Origin: Candidatus Bathyarchaeota archaeon
Lineage (GTDB): Archaea > Thermoproteota > Bathyarchaeia > Bathyarchaeales > SOJC01
Length of the DNA stretch: 64,000 nt
Assembly (NCBI GenBank): GCA_023131225.1
Contig: JAGLZW010000001.1
Span: 1 to 64,000, forward strand
Direction of reading: 5' to 3'
The notes under the pieces were generated by a model. The model worked only from the letters and a program-made list of their open reading frames with translations, made no database searches and was not told the origin of the DNA. The position numbers and the translations under genes are program-made. Position 1 is the stretch's first letter; every line of letters begins with the position of its first letter. Positions 43,401-51,754 of this stretch are shown here, piece by piece.

Positions 43401-43466
43401 GAGCTTGAAGCAGAATGGCATGAATACAATTTAGACAAAAAGAAAGTGTTTATAGCCATACCATAA
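40437..43466 (+). CDS. ileS: Isoleucyl-tRNA synthetase
   Basis: 1009 residues, class I. HIGH-type motif in GPPTLNGYPHIGHVRGR, KMSKS in HALDEKGHKMSKSLGNV, WTGWDCQGLPVE nearby, and zinc CxxC pairs in WKCTECGHKV and FKCEKCRGKM within the catalytic region. The editing domain (CP1) lies around HTVVCEDFVDVTAATGVVHLAPGNGEEDF. The C-terminal anticodon domain is of eukaryote/archaeal type. GTG start. Length normal for archaeal IleRS. Confidence 0.94.
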   Translation: MTVKFKVDSKHWLTLGYPPLELEQKVREFWEKNHTAEKLEQLRLKNNKGILGYVEGPPTLNGYPHIGHVRGRVIKDLRYRWKSMQGFYIPFWTGWDCQGLPVELEVERQLGVRNKKDLLERVGEERFIDECKKAITKYYDAWHSADIKAGVFINDKKAYWTYLDEYIEREWKYLKRAWDQGLLGEGHYVVAYCPHCQTSLSNAEVGMGYEEVEDPSLYFKFKIAKTKNEYFLVWTTMPFTLVTDLMLAVHPDAKYAKVKVKDETWIMVKQRVEPTMQELEIQDYTVIDTLFGKELEGLKYEYPFLGNVPKQQELDRHPLVHTVVCEDFVDVTAATGVVHLAPGNGEEDFDAAQKRGVPVYAPFDEEVNFTKEAGMFAGLFARDADDVVVEELQKKNLLVSVKRIRHEYPTCWRSHHKLVWFARREYYLWTNKINDRIVKAAEKVEYYYDPPRNRFLAFLREAKPWCFSRERVWGTPLPIWKCTECGHKVLVSSKKELFEKASEPPKGHFELHKPWIDRIVFKCEKCRGKMHREPFVLDTWHNSGAAPYARFTDEEFKRYVPVDFLVEAIDQTRGWANTLLLEHVIMTEKAESPYKAYLFYGHALDEKGHKMSKSLGNVIDANELLDKYSADLFRFYILRKCSPIDSMNFDVKELGKRPYQVLSTLYHLYRFFMQNAEYDRFDPQRHALEWAKTNETLKPPDRWLLSKLQTTVKSVTEKFERCEFNFALSDLEEFVVNFLSRQYVPMVRHELWSDDQETRNRRLTVYATLWETLRILNLLFNPITPFLCETMYQQVHKALDKTLLESVNFEKWPTPDKKLADLELEQDFDTLLKYVSLTYSARQTFKLKRRWPLKKAVLAGPKSAQNAVKKLENLFLELANVKTVEYVDTLEEMNYELRDKGNVASENNLHALIDTQRDQALLGEGLMRDLARRVQALRKELGFTPTKVLEAVYLAELDAENAKLLKPHLKTMAELVRTKKVHLQKVQSELEAEWHEYNLDKKKVFIAIP

Positions 43467-43508
43467 GAAACGCCTTTACTTGGATCCTACACTAATCTTT
43501 AAGAAAAC

Positions 43509-43539
43509 AAAACCCCTGTATCTTTAACGAGAGGGTTTT
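43509..43539 (+). terminator. Hairpin-like terminator after ileS
   Basis: AAAACCCCT and AGAGGGTTTT are imperfect inverted arms about 12 bases apart, 40 bases past the stop codon. A weak candidate, as archaeal termination depends mostly on T-runs. Confidence 0.3.
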
Positions 43540-43631
43540 ATGCTATTCATAACACTTCTATCTCCAAAAAGGAAAGATGTGGACGTGGTAAGTCATCTAT
43601 GCCCGTGTAATAAACTTCCTTCCTTTTTCCA

Positions 43632-44747
43632 CTAGAAAATAAACAAGCAGAGAGCAAATATTACAATCAATAGGACAGCAGTTAATTTCCTTGAAAGGGA
43701 CAGCTTTGAAACATCATCTAAAGGTCCCGGATGCCTGTACATGGAAAGAAAGAGAACAAAAATCAACATTAGAAAATTTCGTGTGACCAGAAGCACCAAA
43801 ATTGAAGCAAAAGTGAAAATGGTGCGGACAGAATCGTTGTTAGCTATGCTTCTTAAGGTGTGACCTCCATCAAGCATTCCAGTAGGCAGCAAATTAAGCA
43901 AAGTGACGAACATTCCTATCCAACCTGCAAAAGCGACAGGGTGCAATAGAATATAATAATAGTTCATGCCAGGAATCGGCTCGATTTTCACTAAAGCTTC
44001 CATGAGAAGCATAAATAGCGGCGGTATGGGAAGCCCCCCACCTGGCAAAGGATCGACGCTGGCTCCTATAGGTGACATGGCAATGCCGATGGCGGCCACA
44101 AAAATTGTCACGATGAATCCGGCAATTGGTCCACTAGCGCCTATGTCAAACAATGAATCTCTATTTGGCGCTGTCTCTTTCTGCACAATAACCGCGCCAA
44201 AGGTCCCAATTCCTAAGAATAGCCCAGGCACTGGAGGGGGTCCTGGAATAAAATATGGCATTGTTGCCTCCATTTTATGATAGTTAGCAGCGAATTTGTG
44301 GCCCATCTCGTGAGCACCTAATATTCCCAACAGTGCTAACGCAAAACTAGCGGCACCTATCAAGGGATTCAATCCATGTTCGACAAGGTCGAGAGAAAGA
44401 ATGTATCCGGTAATGGAGACGGTGACAATAGTTAGTAAAAAGAGTATTACATTTATTATTGGTCGGCTCGGCTTCGTCTTCCGTTTCGGCGAGACTTTCA
44501 ACACGTTTCTTCCATTTTTCTCTCTTAGTACAGGTGTATATCTCACGTTGGCCAAGGTTCTAACAAGCCTTATGAAAGCTTGTTTTGAGTTTGGTTGTAA
44601 ATTCACGTAAAATGTTGGGATGCCATGCTCGATTAGAGCCTCTTCTACATCAAATTCTGCAGTAACCAAAGGTTGAATTTGGTCAAACTGAGAAGTGTCA
44701 AGGGATTCTGTTGGTGGTTCAGGAGGGGGAGTAGGTGGTTCGCTCAT
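43632..44747 (-). CDS. Site-2 protease family membrane metalloprotease (M50)
   Basis: 371 residues. Zinc motif HEMGH in LLGILGAHEMGHKFAANY, and the second ligand region in LLNLLPTGMLDGGHTLRSI. Several membrane helices. A soluble N-terminal 100 residues begins with a proline-rich stretch. It cuts substrate proteins within the membrane; substrates unknown. Family members often process regulators or membrane proteins. Confidence 0.88.
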   Translation of the reverse strand: MSEPPTPPPEPPTESLDTSQFDQIQPLVTAEFDVEEALIEHGIPTFYVNLQPNSKQAFIRLVRTLANVRYTPVLREKNGRNVLKVSPKRKTKPSRPIINVILFLLTIVTVSITGYILSLDLVEHGLNPLIGAASFALALLGILGAHEMGHKFAANYHKMEATMPYFIPGPPPVPGLFLGIGTFGAVIVQKETAPNRDSLFDIGASGPIAGFIVTIFVAAIGIAMSPIGASVDPLPGGGLPIPPLFMLLMEALVKIEPIPGMNYYYILLHPVAFAGWIGMFVTLLNLLPTGMLDGGHTLRSIANNDSVRTIFTFASILVLLVTRNFLMLIFVLFLSMYRHPGPLDDVSKLSLSRKLTAVLLIVIFALCLFIF

Positions 44748-45222
44748 AGATGTCGACTACTCAATGCAGTTTTGGAGTATTAGAAGGTTATGGGATTTAA
44801 GTATTGGTTTTCTATTAGCGGTATTCGAGTTCAGAATCTGACCTGCTGAATGTCTAACGGCGCTCTTTCAATATTATTTTGCGTGTCTCCAATATTTCCA
44901 CAGATTAAGATTCTCTAAAATTCAACAACTCCAGCTTTCTTGACCCTTTCACATCATAGAATCACTAGATATTTCTTAGAAAACTTCTAGAGATATCTCT
45001 CAATTCTCTCTAGTTTTTCGTCAATAGACTCATGGACAAACCGAGCGGTGATAACCATCTTTCTAATTATCCCATCTTTCCTCACTTGCAAAGGCTCGGA
45101 GTCGTTCAGATTAATCATTTATGAATTGTTGAAAGTCTGAATCTGATTTTGACTATGCCATCTTTTTTGCATGAAAGCTAAATTATTAAGGTTGAACTGT
45201 GTTTCCAGTTGTTGGAAGGCCT
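44748..45222. other. Intergenic stretch with one short ORF
   Basis: Contains only the small ORF at 44987-45118 and a TATA-like AAATTATTAAGG (45180-45191) before the MBL-fold gene. No RNA gene recognised. Confidence 0.35.
44987..45118 (-). CDS. Short hypothetical ORF
   Basis: 43 residues from ATG, coding-like composition: INLNDSEPLQVRKDGIIRK then VHESIDEKLERIERYL. No family recognised. It could be a small protein, a gene fragment or chance. Confidence 0.3.
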   Translation of the reverse strand: MINLNDSEPLQVRKDGIIRKMVITARFVHESIDEKLERIERYL

Positions 45223-45882
45223 ATGAATTTAAAGATGTTGACTGTGGGTTCGTTGTTCACAAATTGTTATGTTATTTGGTGTGACAAGACTAGAGAGGCG
45301 ATAGTGATAGACCCAGGGTTTGATCGTCAAAGCGAGGCTGGAAAGGTTTTCCATATTTTGAAAGAGAACGAGTTGAAGGTTAAGTTTATTGTTAATACGC
45401 ACGGGCATCCTGATCATACATGTGGTAACGGTGTTGTCAAAAGTGCAACCGACGCATCCATTTTAATTCACAAGTTAGATGCGAGTATGTTGGGCAAGAC
45501 AGGGAAAGATTTGGATTCATTGTTTGACTTTCACGTTTTATCACCTATTGCTGACGATTTCTTAGAGGACGGTGATGTGGTTAGATTTGGGAGGACTGTT
45601 TTGCGGGTTTTGCATACACCCGGACATAGTCCGGGAAGCATTTCGCTTGTCGGAGAGGATTGTGTTTTTACTGGTGATACGTTGTTTGCGGGTTCTATTG
45701 GTCGTGTGGATTTGTCTGGAGGTTCAGGCGAGGAGATTATACGGTCATTACGAGAGAAGCTGGCGGTTTTGCCGGAGAGACTCGTTGTCTATCCTGGTCA
45801 TGGACCAACATCTACTATTGAGAGAGAGAAGCGTAACAACCCTTTTTTGCAGAGGAATTTTGATGTTTCCCTTCTAGGGTAA
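45223..45882 (+). CDS. Metallo-beta-lactamase fold hydrolase, glyoxalase II-like
   Basis: About 219 residues. The metal motif HxHxDH is replaced by the variant NTHGHPDHTCGN, with further ligands in LHTPGHSPGS, FTGDTLF and VVYPGHGPTST. This is the YcbL/glyoxalase-II-like thioester hydrolase group. Start ATG 45223 is preferred because a TATA box at 45180 places transcription start after GTG 45199. Confidence 0.85.
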   Translation: MNLKMLTVGSLFTNCYVIWCDKTREAIVIDPGFDRQSEAGKVFHILKENELKVKFIVNTHGHPDHTCGNGVVKSATDASILIHKLDASMLGKTGKDLDSLFDFHVLSPIADDFLEDGDVVRFGRTVLRVLHTPGHSPGSISLVGEDCVFTGDTLFAGSIGRVDLSGGSGEEIIRSLREKLAVLPERLVVYPGHGPTSTIEREKRNNPFLQRNFDVSLLG

Positions 45883-46226
45883 GTGGTCCACGGCGTTTAA
45901 ACTGGACTCTCTACTGTGTGTTGCAAATATGAATGCGGGGATGCGCAAATGACTCCTATATTTCTCTGACTCTTGCTTGGTTTCAAATAGGAGCCTAATA
46001 GACAAAGCATGTTTGGCCTTCTGAAGGCCTATGATATTTTCTCCATGCTGCTCTGCCAAAAAATCTGCATTATGTGAAATCTTCGATTCAATAGAAAATG
46101 GTTCCCGCCCGCGATATAGGTTCCAACTGTTTAGAGTATACGTTTTTCCTTCAGCTCAAAGTTTCTTTTATTGGAGTTAAATTCTTATGTCTATGCAACC
46201 GTTAGGTAGCTTTGAAGTGCTAAACA
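45883..46226. other. Intergenic stretch, promoter region only
   Basis: No gene or repeat recognised apart from the likely promoter (TTAAATTCTTATG) for the HMG-CoA reductase gene. Confidence 0.35.
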
Positions 46227-47501
46227 ATGAGTAAGATTTCCGCATTTGCAGGTTTCTACAAGTTACCAGTAAAAGAGAGGCTTCGAATCGTTAAAGAATT
46301 CGCCAACCTAACAGATGATGAAACAAGTTTGCTCACGAACACAGGTTCTCTATCCCTCGAACTTGCTGACCGCATGATAGAAAACGTCGTCGGTGCTTTC
46401 CCAGTTCCTCTAGGCATAGCTGTCAACTTCCTCATCAACAAGCGAGACTATCTAATCCCCATGGCTATCGAAGAACCCTCCGTCGTAGCAGCGGCAAGCT
46501 ACGCCGCAAAGATGGCGCGCGAAGGCGGAGGCTTCTATACCACTAGCACATCACCCATTATGATAGGTCAAATTCAAGCAGTGGATATAAAAGATCCATA
46601 TCGTGCTCGAATGGCAGTCTACGGCTACAAAGAAGACATTCTCAAGAAAGCTAACGAACAAGATCCAGTCCTCGTTTCTCTAGGCGGCGGTGCTAAGGAT
46701 TTAGATGCAAAAATCATCCACACTCCATCCGGCCCGATGCTCATAACCGAACTTTATGTTGACTGTCGAGATGCTATGGGCGCCAACGCAGTTAACACCA
46801 TGGCAGAGGCCGTAGCTCCCATGATAGAAAGGATAACGGGCGGACGTGTCTACCTCCGCATCATCAGTAACCTTGCCACAAAGCGTTTAGCTAGAGCATA
46901 CGTGACTATTCCTAAAGAAGCGGTGGGTGGAGAAGAAGTTGTGCAAGGCATAGTACAAGCATACCACTTCGCAGCCTCAGATCCTTTCCGCGCAGCAACA
47001 CATAACAAAGGCATTCTCAACGGCGCAATCGCTGTGGTCATCGCGACATGCAACGATCACCGCGCCATAGAAGCAGGCGCCCATGCTTACGCTGCCCGTA
47101 CAGGCCACTACACAACTTTATCTTCATGGGAAAAAAACCAAAACGGAGACTTGGTGGGCTCACTTGAAATGCCTATGGCGGTCGGTACCATAGGAGGTGC
47201 CATACTCACACACCCCATCGCCAAAATCGCACTCAAAATCCTAGGCGTAAAATCAGCTAACGAACTCGCCGAAGTTATAACCACAGTAGGCTTGGCTCAA
47301 AATCTAGGTGCTCTCCGCGCTCTAGTACATGAAGGCATCCAACGTGGTCACATGCGGCTGCACGCCCGAAACATAGCAATCGCAGCCGGCGTCACCGACG
47401 AACTCATTGACGTTGTCACCGACCAAATGGTGAAGGAACGCAAAATACGCATGGACAGAGCTAAAGAAATCCTTGAGCAATACCGGAAGACTAAGCCATG
47501 A
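46227..47501 (+). CDS. Hydroxymethylglutaryl-CoA reductase, class II
   Basis: 424 residues. Catalytic Glu in EEPSVVAAASYAA, DCRDAMGANAVNTMAE for the nucleotide and Asp region, and catalytic His in GHMRLHARNIA. The sequence resembles the Pseudomonas mevalonii MvaA group rather than the class I enzyme of most archaea. It probably makes mevalonate from HMG-CoA for archaeal lipids. It overlaps the Prs gene by four bases (ATGA), a coupled operon. HMG-CoA synthase is at 24622. Confidence 0.9.
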   Translation: MSKISAFAGFYKLPVKERLRIVKEFANLTDDETSLLTNTGSLSLELADRMIENVVGAFPVPLGIAVNFLINKRDYLIPMAIEEPSVVAAASYAAKMAREGGGFYTTSTSPIMIGQIQAVDIKDPYRARMAVYGYKEDILKKANEQDPVLVSLGGGAKDLDAKIIHTPSGPMLITELYVDCRDAMGANAVNTMAEAVAPMIERITGGRVYLRIISNLATKRLARAYVTIPKEAVGGEEVVQGIVQAYHFAASDPFRAATHNKGILNGAIAVVIATCNDHRAIEAGAHAYAARTGHYTTLSSWEKNQNGDLVGSLEMPMAVGTIGGAILTHPIAKIALKILGVKSANELAEVITTVGLAQNLGALRALVHEGIQRGHMRLHARNIAIAAGVTDELIDVVTDQMVKERKIRMDRAKEILEQYRKTKP

Positions 47502-48379
47502 TAATTCTGCCTGGTCCGGCAAGCCAAGATCTAGCGAAACGTCTTGCAGCAGAGTTGAAAACTAGGTTAGTTCCTGTCTTTTTCAAGAAATTTCCAGACG
47601 GCGAAAGCTACATACGCATTGAAGGCGACGTACAAGACGAACATGTTATAGTCGTTCAAACTACAAGTCCACCTCAAGACGAAAGAATGATGCAGCTATT
47701 CTTGTTGGCGTCTGCCGCAAAAAACCAAGGTGTTCAAAGAATTACAGCGGTAGTTCCCTACTTCGCATACGACCGCCAAGATAAAATCTTCCTTCCTGGT
47801 GAAGCTTTCAGCGTCAAGACCGTTATTGATATACTTAAAGCGTGTGGAGTCACTCAGATAATCACTATAAACGCTCACAACCCCATAGCTTTAGAAGGGC
47901 TCAACATTCCCATAAAAGACCTATCAGCCATCACCTTGCTGGCGAAGTATTTCGGAGACAAGAGCTTCGAAGGTGCAGTTTCGCTGTCGATGGGCAAGAA
48001 AGGCGTGGCGACAGCAAAGGAAGCCGCAAATATACTCAAAGGCACATACGACTACATTCCAACCCGAAGAGACCGGCACACTGGAAAAGTCAGCATCGAA
48101 GAGAAGACGCTTAATATTGAAAACAAAGTCGCAATTTTCTTCGACGACATCATAAGCAGCGGCGGAACAATGATAAAAGCAGTTGCTCACGCCAAAAGCC
48201 AAGGAGCAGCAAAGGTGTACGCCGCCTGTGTTCACCCTCTCTTGATGGCTGATGCTAGGGAGAGAATAATAAAGAGTGGAGCAGACGGAGTTGTAGGCAC
48301 CGACAGTGTTCCAAGCCCTGTAAGCGTCGTCTCTGTGGCACCAATAATCGCAAAGGCTCTCATCAACCAAGGAGCCTAA
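47498..48379 (+). CDS. prs: Ribose-phosphate pyrophosphokinase
   Basis: 293 residues. Makes PRPP from ribose 5-phosphate and ATP. Motifs: FPDGESYIRIEGDV, YFAYDRQDKIFLPGEAFSVKTV, and the PRPP-binding loop FFDDIISSGGTMIKA. Downstream NaPRTase (21133) and pyrimidine synthesis both use PRPP. Translationally coupled to the HMG-CoA reductase gene. Confidence 0.93.
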   Translation: MIILPGPASQDLAKRLAAELKTRLVPVFFKKFPDGESYIRIEGDVQDEHVIVVQTTSPPQDERMMQLFLLASAAKNQGVQRITAVVPYFAYDRQDKIFLPGEAFSVKTVIDILKACGVTQIITINAHNPIALEGLNIPIKDLSAITLLAKYFGDKSFEGAVSLSMGKKGVATAKEAANILKGTYDYIPTRRDRHTGKVSIEEKTLNIENKVAIFFDDIISSGGTMIKAVAHAKSQGAAKVYAACVHPLLMADARERIIKSGADGVVGTDSVPSPVSVVSVAPIIAKALINQGA

Positions 48380-48385
48380 ACCTTA

Positions 48386-49423
48386 GTGCCTTCGCTCTTC
48401 TTTCTTCTCTCGGGTGAACATGAAACGCTTCCGTTCGCGGAACTGAAAGCAATTCTGGAGACCGAAGGCATCGTTTATGAAGAGGTGCAAACGCTACCAC
48501 AGATTCTGCGGCTGGACGCGGTTATTGATGCAGTCAAAGCGGTTGAAGGACGAGCCGCATTGACCCGAGTTTGCTGTCAGGAACTGTTCTGTTGTAAAGC
48601 TTCTTTCACCGAAATCGTGAAGGCCATGCAGTCAGTCATGTTGGAAAACCTTCTCACCTCGGGTGAGAGTTTTGTTGTGCGTGTTCGGCGGGTAGGTGAG
48701 GCAGCGCGAAATTTGGTTGGTATGAATTTAGAACGGAAGCTTGGCGAACTGATTTTGAACAAGGCTAAAGGAGCAAAAGTCAACCTTAAACAGCCACAGA
48801 AAACTTTCTTCGGAACGATAACTGATGACACCTTTCTTTTTGGATTGAAACTTGCAGAAATATCGCCCACTCCTTTCATGCAGAGGCGACCGCGAAAACG
48901 TCCCTTTTTTCATCCGTCAGCCATGCCTGCGAAGTTGGCGAGATGTATGGTTAATTTGGCCAAGCCTAATAGAGGTGATTTGGTTCTTGACCCTTTCTGC
49001 GGTACTGGCAGCTTTCTCATAGAGGCTGGTTTGCTAGGCTATCGGGTGTTGGGCTTTGATGCTAAGAAGCGCATGGTTCGAGGGAGCTTGCGGAATCTGA
49101 GGTTTTTCAACGTAGACTGTGAGGGTTTGGTGCTTGCAGATGCTAAGCATTTACCGTTAATGAAGGTGGACTGCATTGTTACAGACCCGCCATATGGTCG
49201 CTCCGCATCCACAATGGGATACACAACAGGGCAAATTATTCAGGATTTTCTAGCAATGTCCAGTAACAGAATAGCGAAACGAAAACGCATATGCATAGCC
49301 GCTCCTAAAACGGTTCACATAGGCGAGATAGCTGAAACGTTAGGTCTTAGACATGTTCAGTCCCACTTTGTTTATGTACATCGAAGTCTCACAAGAGAAA
49401 TAGCTGTGTTGGAGAATGCGTAG
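48386..49423 (+). CDS. tRNA (guanine10-N2)-methyltransferase, THUMP domain (TrmG10/Trm11-like)
   Basis: 345 residues. An N-terminal ferredoxin-like/THUMP RNA-binding part (FVVRVRRVGEAARN, LGELILNKAKGAKVNLKQPQ) is followed by a Rossmann methyltransferase with DLVLDPFCGTGSFLIEAGLLG and the catalytic DPPYG in IVTDPPYGRSAS. It methylates G10 of tRNAs. GTG start six bases after prs stop; the RNase Z gene starts directly at its stop, so the three form one operon. Confidence 0.9.
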   Translation: MPSLFFLLSGEHETLPFAELKAILETEGIVYEEVQTLPQILRLDAVIDAVKAVEGRAALTRVCCQELFCCKASFTEIVKAMQSVMLENLLTSGESFVVRVRRVGEAARNLVGMNLERKLGELILNKAKGAKVNLKQPQKTFFGTITDDTFLFGLKLAEISPTPFMQRRPRKRPFFHPSAMPAKLARCMVNLAKPNRGDLVLDPFCGTGSFLIEAGLLGYRVLGFDAKKRMVRGSLRNLRFFNVDCEGLVLADAKHLPLMKVDCIVTDPPYGRSASTMGYTTGQIIQDFLAMSSNRIAKRKRICIAAPKTVHIGEIAETLGLRHVQSHFVYVHRSLTREIAVLENA

Positions 49424-50350
49424 ATGAGCTTACAAGTCATTTTTCTTGGGACAGCAGGCAGCGTGCCTACGCCTACTAGATCGTTACCAGCCATTGCAAT
49501 ACGGAGAAAAGGCGAGCTAATTCTCTTCGATTGTGGCGAAGGCGTTCAACGTCAAATGGTGAAGGCAGGTTTAGGCTTTAACAAGAAAATGAAGGTATTT
49601 ATAACTCACATGCACGGTGACCATATGCTTGGCTTACCCGGGCTAATCCAGACAATGTCACTGCTAGACCGCACAAGGAAACTTGAAATCTACGGGCCAA
49701 CAGGCTTGGAAGATTTTATTGAAGCCATCGAAAAAACTGTGCAGTTCACTCTTACGTTTCCTCTTCAAATAACCGAAATTAAACATGGAGGGCTTGTCTG
49801 CGAAGAGAGAGAATACGAAATATATGCTGCATGGGCAGACCACGCGGCTCCTGCATTCGCTTACAGCTTTGTTGAAAAGCCACGCCCAGGCAAATTCTAT
49901 CCTGAAAAAACTAAAGCGTTAGGAGTCCCTGAAGGGGTGTTGTGGTCAAAACTTCAGCACGGGTCAGCCATAAAGCTGCCAAACGAAAGAGTTGTTGAGC
50001 CCGAAGAAGTGGTTGGTCCACCGAGACCAGGAAGGAAAATCGTCTATACTGGGGACAGCAGATCTACAAAGTCTCTAGGGAAGTTGGCTAAAAACGCTGA
50101 TCTACTGATCCACGACTGCACTTTCGATGATGAACTTGCAGAAAGAGCCACGGAGGACGGGCATTCTACACCGCGCCAAGCCGCGAAAACTGCAAAAAAA
50201 GCTAAGGTGAAGCGGTTGATTCTGACGCATATCAGTGCACGTTATAAGACGCCCAATTTGCTGTTGAATCAAGCTAGGAAAGCCTTTGTGAATGTTGATG
50301 TGGCTGAAGATTTTATGAAAATCGATCTGCCGCTGCTTGATGTTAAGTGA
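49424..50350 (+). CDS. rnz: Ribonuclease Z (tRNA 3' endonuclease)
   Basis: 308 residues. Beta-lactamase fold: IFLGTAGSVPTPTRSLPAI, the zinc motif FITHMHGDHMLGLPGL, and later YTGDSRSTKSL, HDCTF and LTHISARY for further metal ligands. Cuts the 3' trailer of pre-tRNA. Immediately after TrmG10. Convergent overlap of eight bases with the next gene. Confidence 0.94.
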   Translation: MSLQVIFLGTAGSVPTPTRSLPAIAIRRKGELILFDCGEGVQRQMVKAGLGFNKKMKVFITHMHGDHMLGLPGLIQTMSLLDRTRKLEIYGPTGLEDFIEAIEKTVQFTLTFPLQITEIKHGGLVCEEREYEIYAAWADHAAPAFAYSFVEKPRPGKFYPEKTKALGVPEGVLWSKLQHGSAIKLPNERVVEPEEVVGPPRPGRKIVYTGDSRSTKSLGKLAKNADLLIHDCTFDDELAERATEDGHSTPRQAAKTAKKAKVKRLILTHISARYKTPNLLLNQARKAFVNVDVAEDFMKIDLPLLDVK

Positions 50351-51125
50351 GCAGTTTTTGCAGCGTTGCTATGCTTTCCTTTATGTTGCAGTAGGATTCT
50401 ACCATTACAATTCCCTTGAAACCTGCTTTTTTAATGCCTTCTGCGAATTGTTGCCAATTTACAGTGCCATAGCCGACTCCTAGGTGTACGTCTTGTTTTC
50501 CTTCGTTGTCATGTGCGTGGATGTGAACAATCTTCTTGCCAAAAGCTTCTATTAAAGCGTGAGTTTGACCGTTGATGTTAGAGTGCCCCACGTCTAAGAC
50601 TAAATCTAAGTCTTCGCCGAGATCATTGAAAAAATGGGAAAACTGCTCAACATTTGCCACCAAGAAACCATATTGTGCTGGAACGTTTTCAACTACAATC
50701 TTTATCCCATGCATTCTGGACAGCTTCAGTAGATTCTGCACCGATTCAATGTTTGTTTTCCAGTCCACACCTGGATAAAAGCCACTTATCCCCGTCCGCA
50801 ACCCTGAATGAAACACCATTAGACGGCATTCGAGTTGTCGTGCAAAAACCATAGATTTCTCAAGTCGTTTAAGAATAAAATTGCGCAAATCTTCTGCTGG
50901 TGCAGCGATGTTTATACTTGCGAAGGGCGCATGCAACGTGTATGTCAAGCCTTGTGACTCACCAATTTCCTTAAGCTTTTTCACTCGCCCTTGGTCGAGT
51001 CTGTGCCAACCATCATCAATCAGCTCTACATAGTTCACTGTTACCTCTTGCAGCCTTTGACAAAGGCTAGAAAAAGGCTCACCTAAACAATGTAGCATAG
51101 ACAACCCGATTTTAATCTTGGTCAT
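50343..51125 (-). CDS. Sugar-phosphate isomerase/epimerase-like TIM barrel
   Basis: 260 residues of the AP endonuclease 2 / xylose isomerase-like fold. Metal-type ligands are in VENVPAQYGF (Glu), LDVGHSN (Asp/His), VHIHAHDNEG (His/Asp) and VMVESY (Glu). Could be a sugar isomerase, epimerase or an endonuclease IV-like enzyme; not decided by sequence. Confidence 0.75.
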   Translation of the reverse strand: MTKIKIGLSMLHCLGEPFSSLCQRLQEVTVNYVELIDDGWHRLDQGRVKKLKEIGESQGLTYTLHAPFASINIAAPAEDLRNFILKRLEKSMVFARQLECRLMVFHSGLRTGISGFYPGVDWKTNIESVQNLLKLSRMHGIKIVVENVPAQYGFLVANVEQFSHFFNDLGEDLDLVLDVGHSNINGQTHALIEAFGKKIVHIHAHDNEGKQDVHLGVGYGTVNWQQFAEGIKKAGFKGIVMVESYCNIKESIATLQKLLT

Positions 51126-51144
51126 AGCAGTTCACTATCCACCG

Positions 51145-51303
51145 CTAGATAGCATTAAGAGTTTGGCTTGTTCTCAAGATTTTTACTTCTCTTTTCGCCA
51201 TTACTTCCGATACTTCAAGGCTTGACTGAAAACCCTGAACGGTCACTATGTCCATGGCTCCGCCACCGCATGAGACAATAGTCCTCATTGTTAGTTCACT
51301 CAT
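51145..51303 (-). CDS. Short hypothetical ORF
   Basis: About 52 residues from ATG 51303 (MSELTMRTIVSCGGGAMD onward). No family recognised, no clear ribosome site. Lies just downstream of the UPF0201 gene. Weak candidate. Confidence 0.25.
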   Translation of the reverse strand: MSELTMRTIVSCGGGAMDIVTVQGFQSSLEVSEVMAKREVKILRTSQTLNAI

Positions 51304-51352
51304 TTGAAAGAGAATAGTAGAAACGCGTGATTGAAGTTTATATCTTTCCGTC

Positions 51353-51754
51353 TTACACGGTTCTGGGTGCAAGCCAATCGATAAGTTTCAATGAATGATC
51401 ACTTTTTATTTTGACTTTTATTGGCCCAAGGGGGCTTTCTGCAACTGGTTCGCAGAAGGAAACGTGGCCTGCGTAGGCGACTTGCTTGTTCAAATAAAAC
51501 GTGATAGTGTTTCCCTTTAAGCCGTGAAACAGTACACCTCGTGCCGCATCTCTGATGCGTTCTCTTCGCAGAAGATTGCCAAACTTTGACAGGATTTCTA
51601 CATCTTTAACTCGAGCTACGAGTAAGCTACCTCTGCGCAGAGGTTTCTCTTCAAGTTCCAAAGTGCCAAACATGTTTTCTGCGGCTTGCCTGACTTTATC
51701 CGCATCTTCAGTAGGGTTAACCTCGACTTCTACATGCACGTTTACTTTGTCCAT
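51353..51754 (-). CDS. UPF0201 family protein
   Basis: 133 residues: VEVNPTEDADKVRQAAENMF near the start and NKQVAYAGHVSFCEPV then SPLGPIKVKI near the end are the family's conserved points. Ferredoxin-like RNA-binding fold is likely; function unknown. Starts 38 bases inside the UPF0200 gene. The two domains occur as one fused protein in some archaea, supporting a shared role. Confidence 0.82.
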   Translation of the reverse strand: MDKVNVHVEVEVNPTEDADKVRQAAENMFGTLELEEKPLRRGSLLVARVKDVEILSKFGNLLRRERIRDAARGVLFHGLKGNTITFYLNKQVAYAGHVSFCEPVAESPLGPIKVKIKSDHSLKLIDWLAPRTV

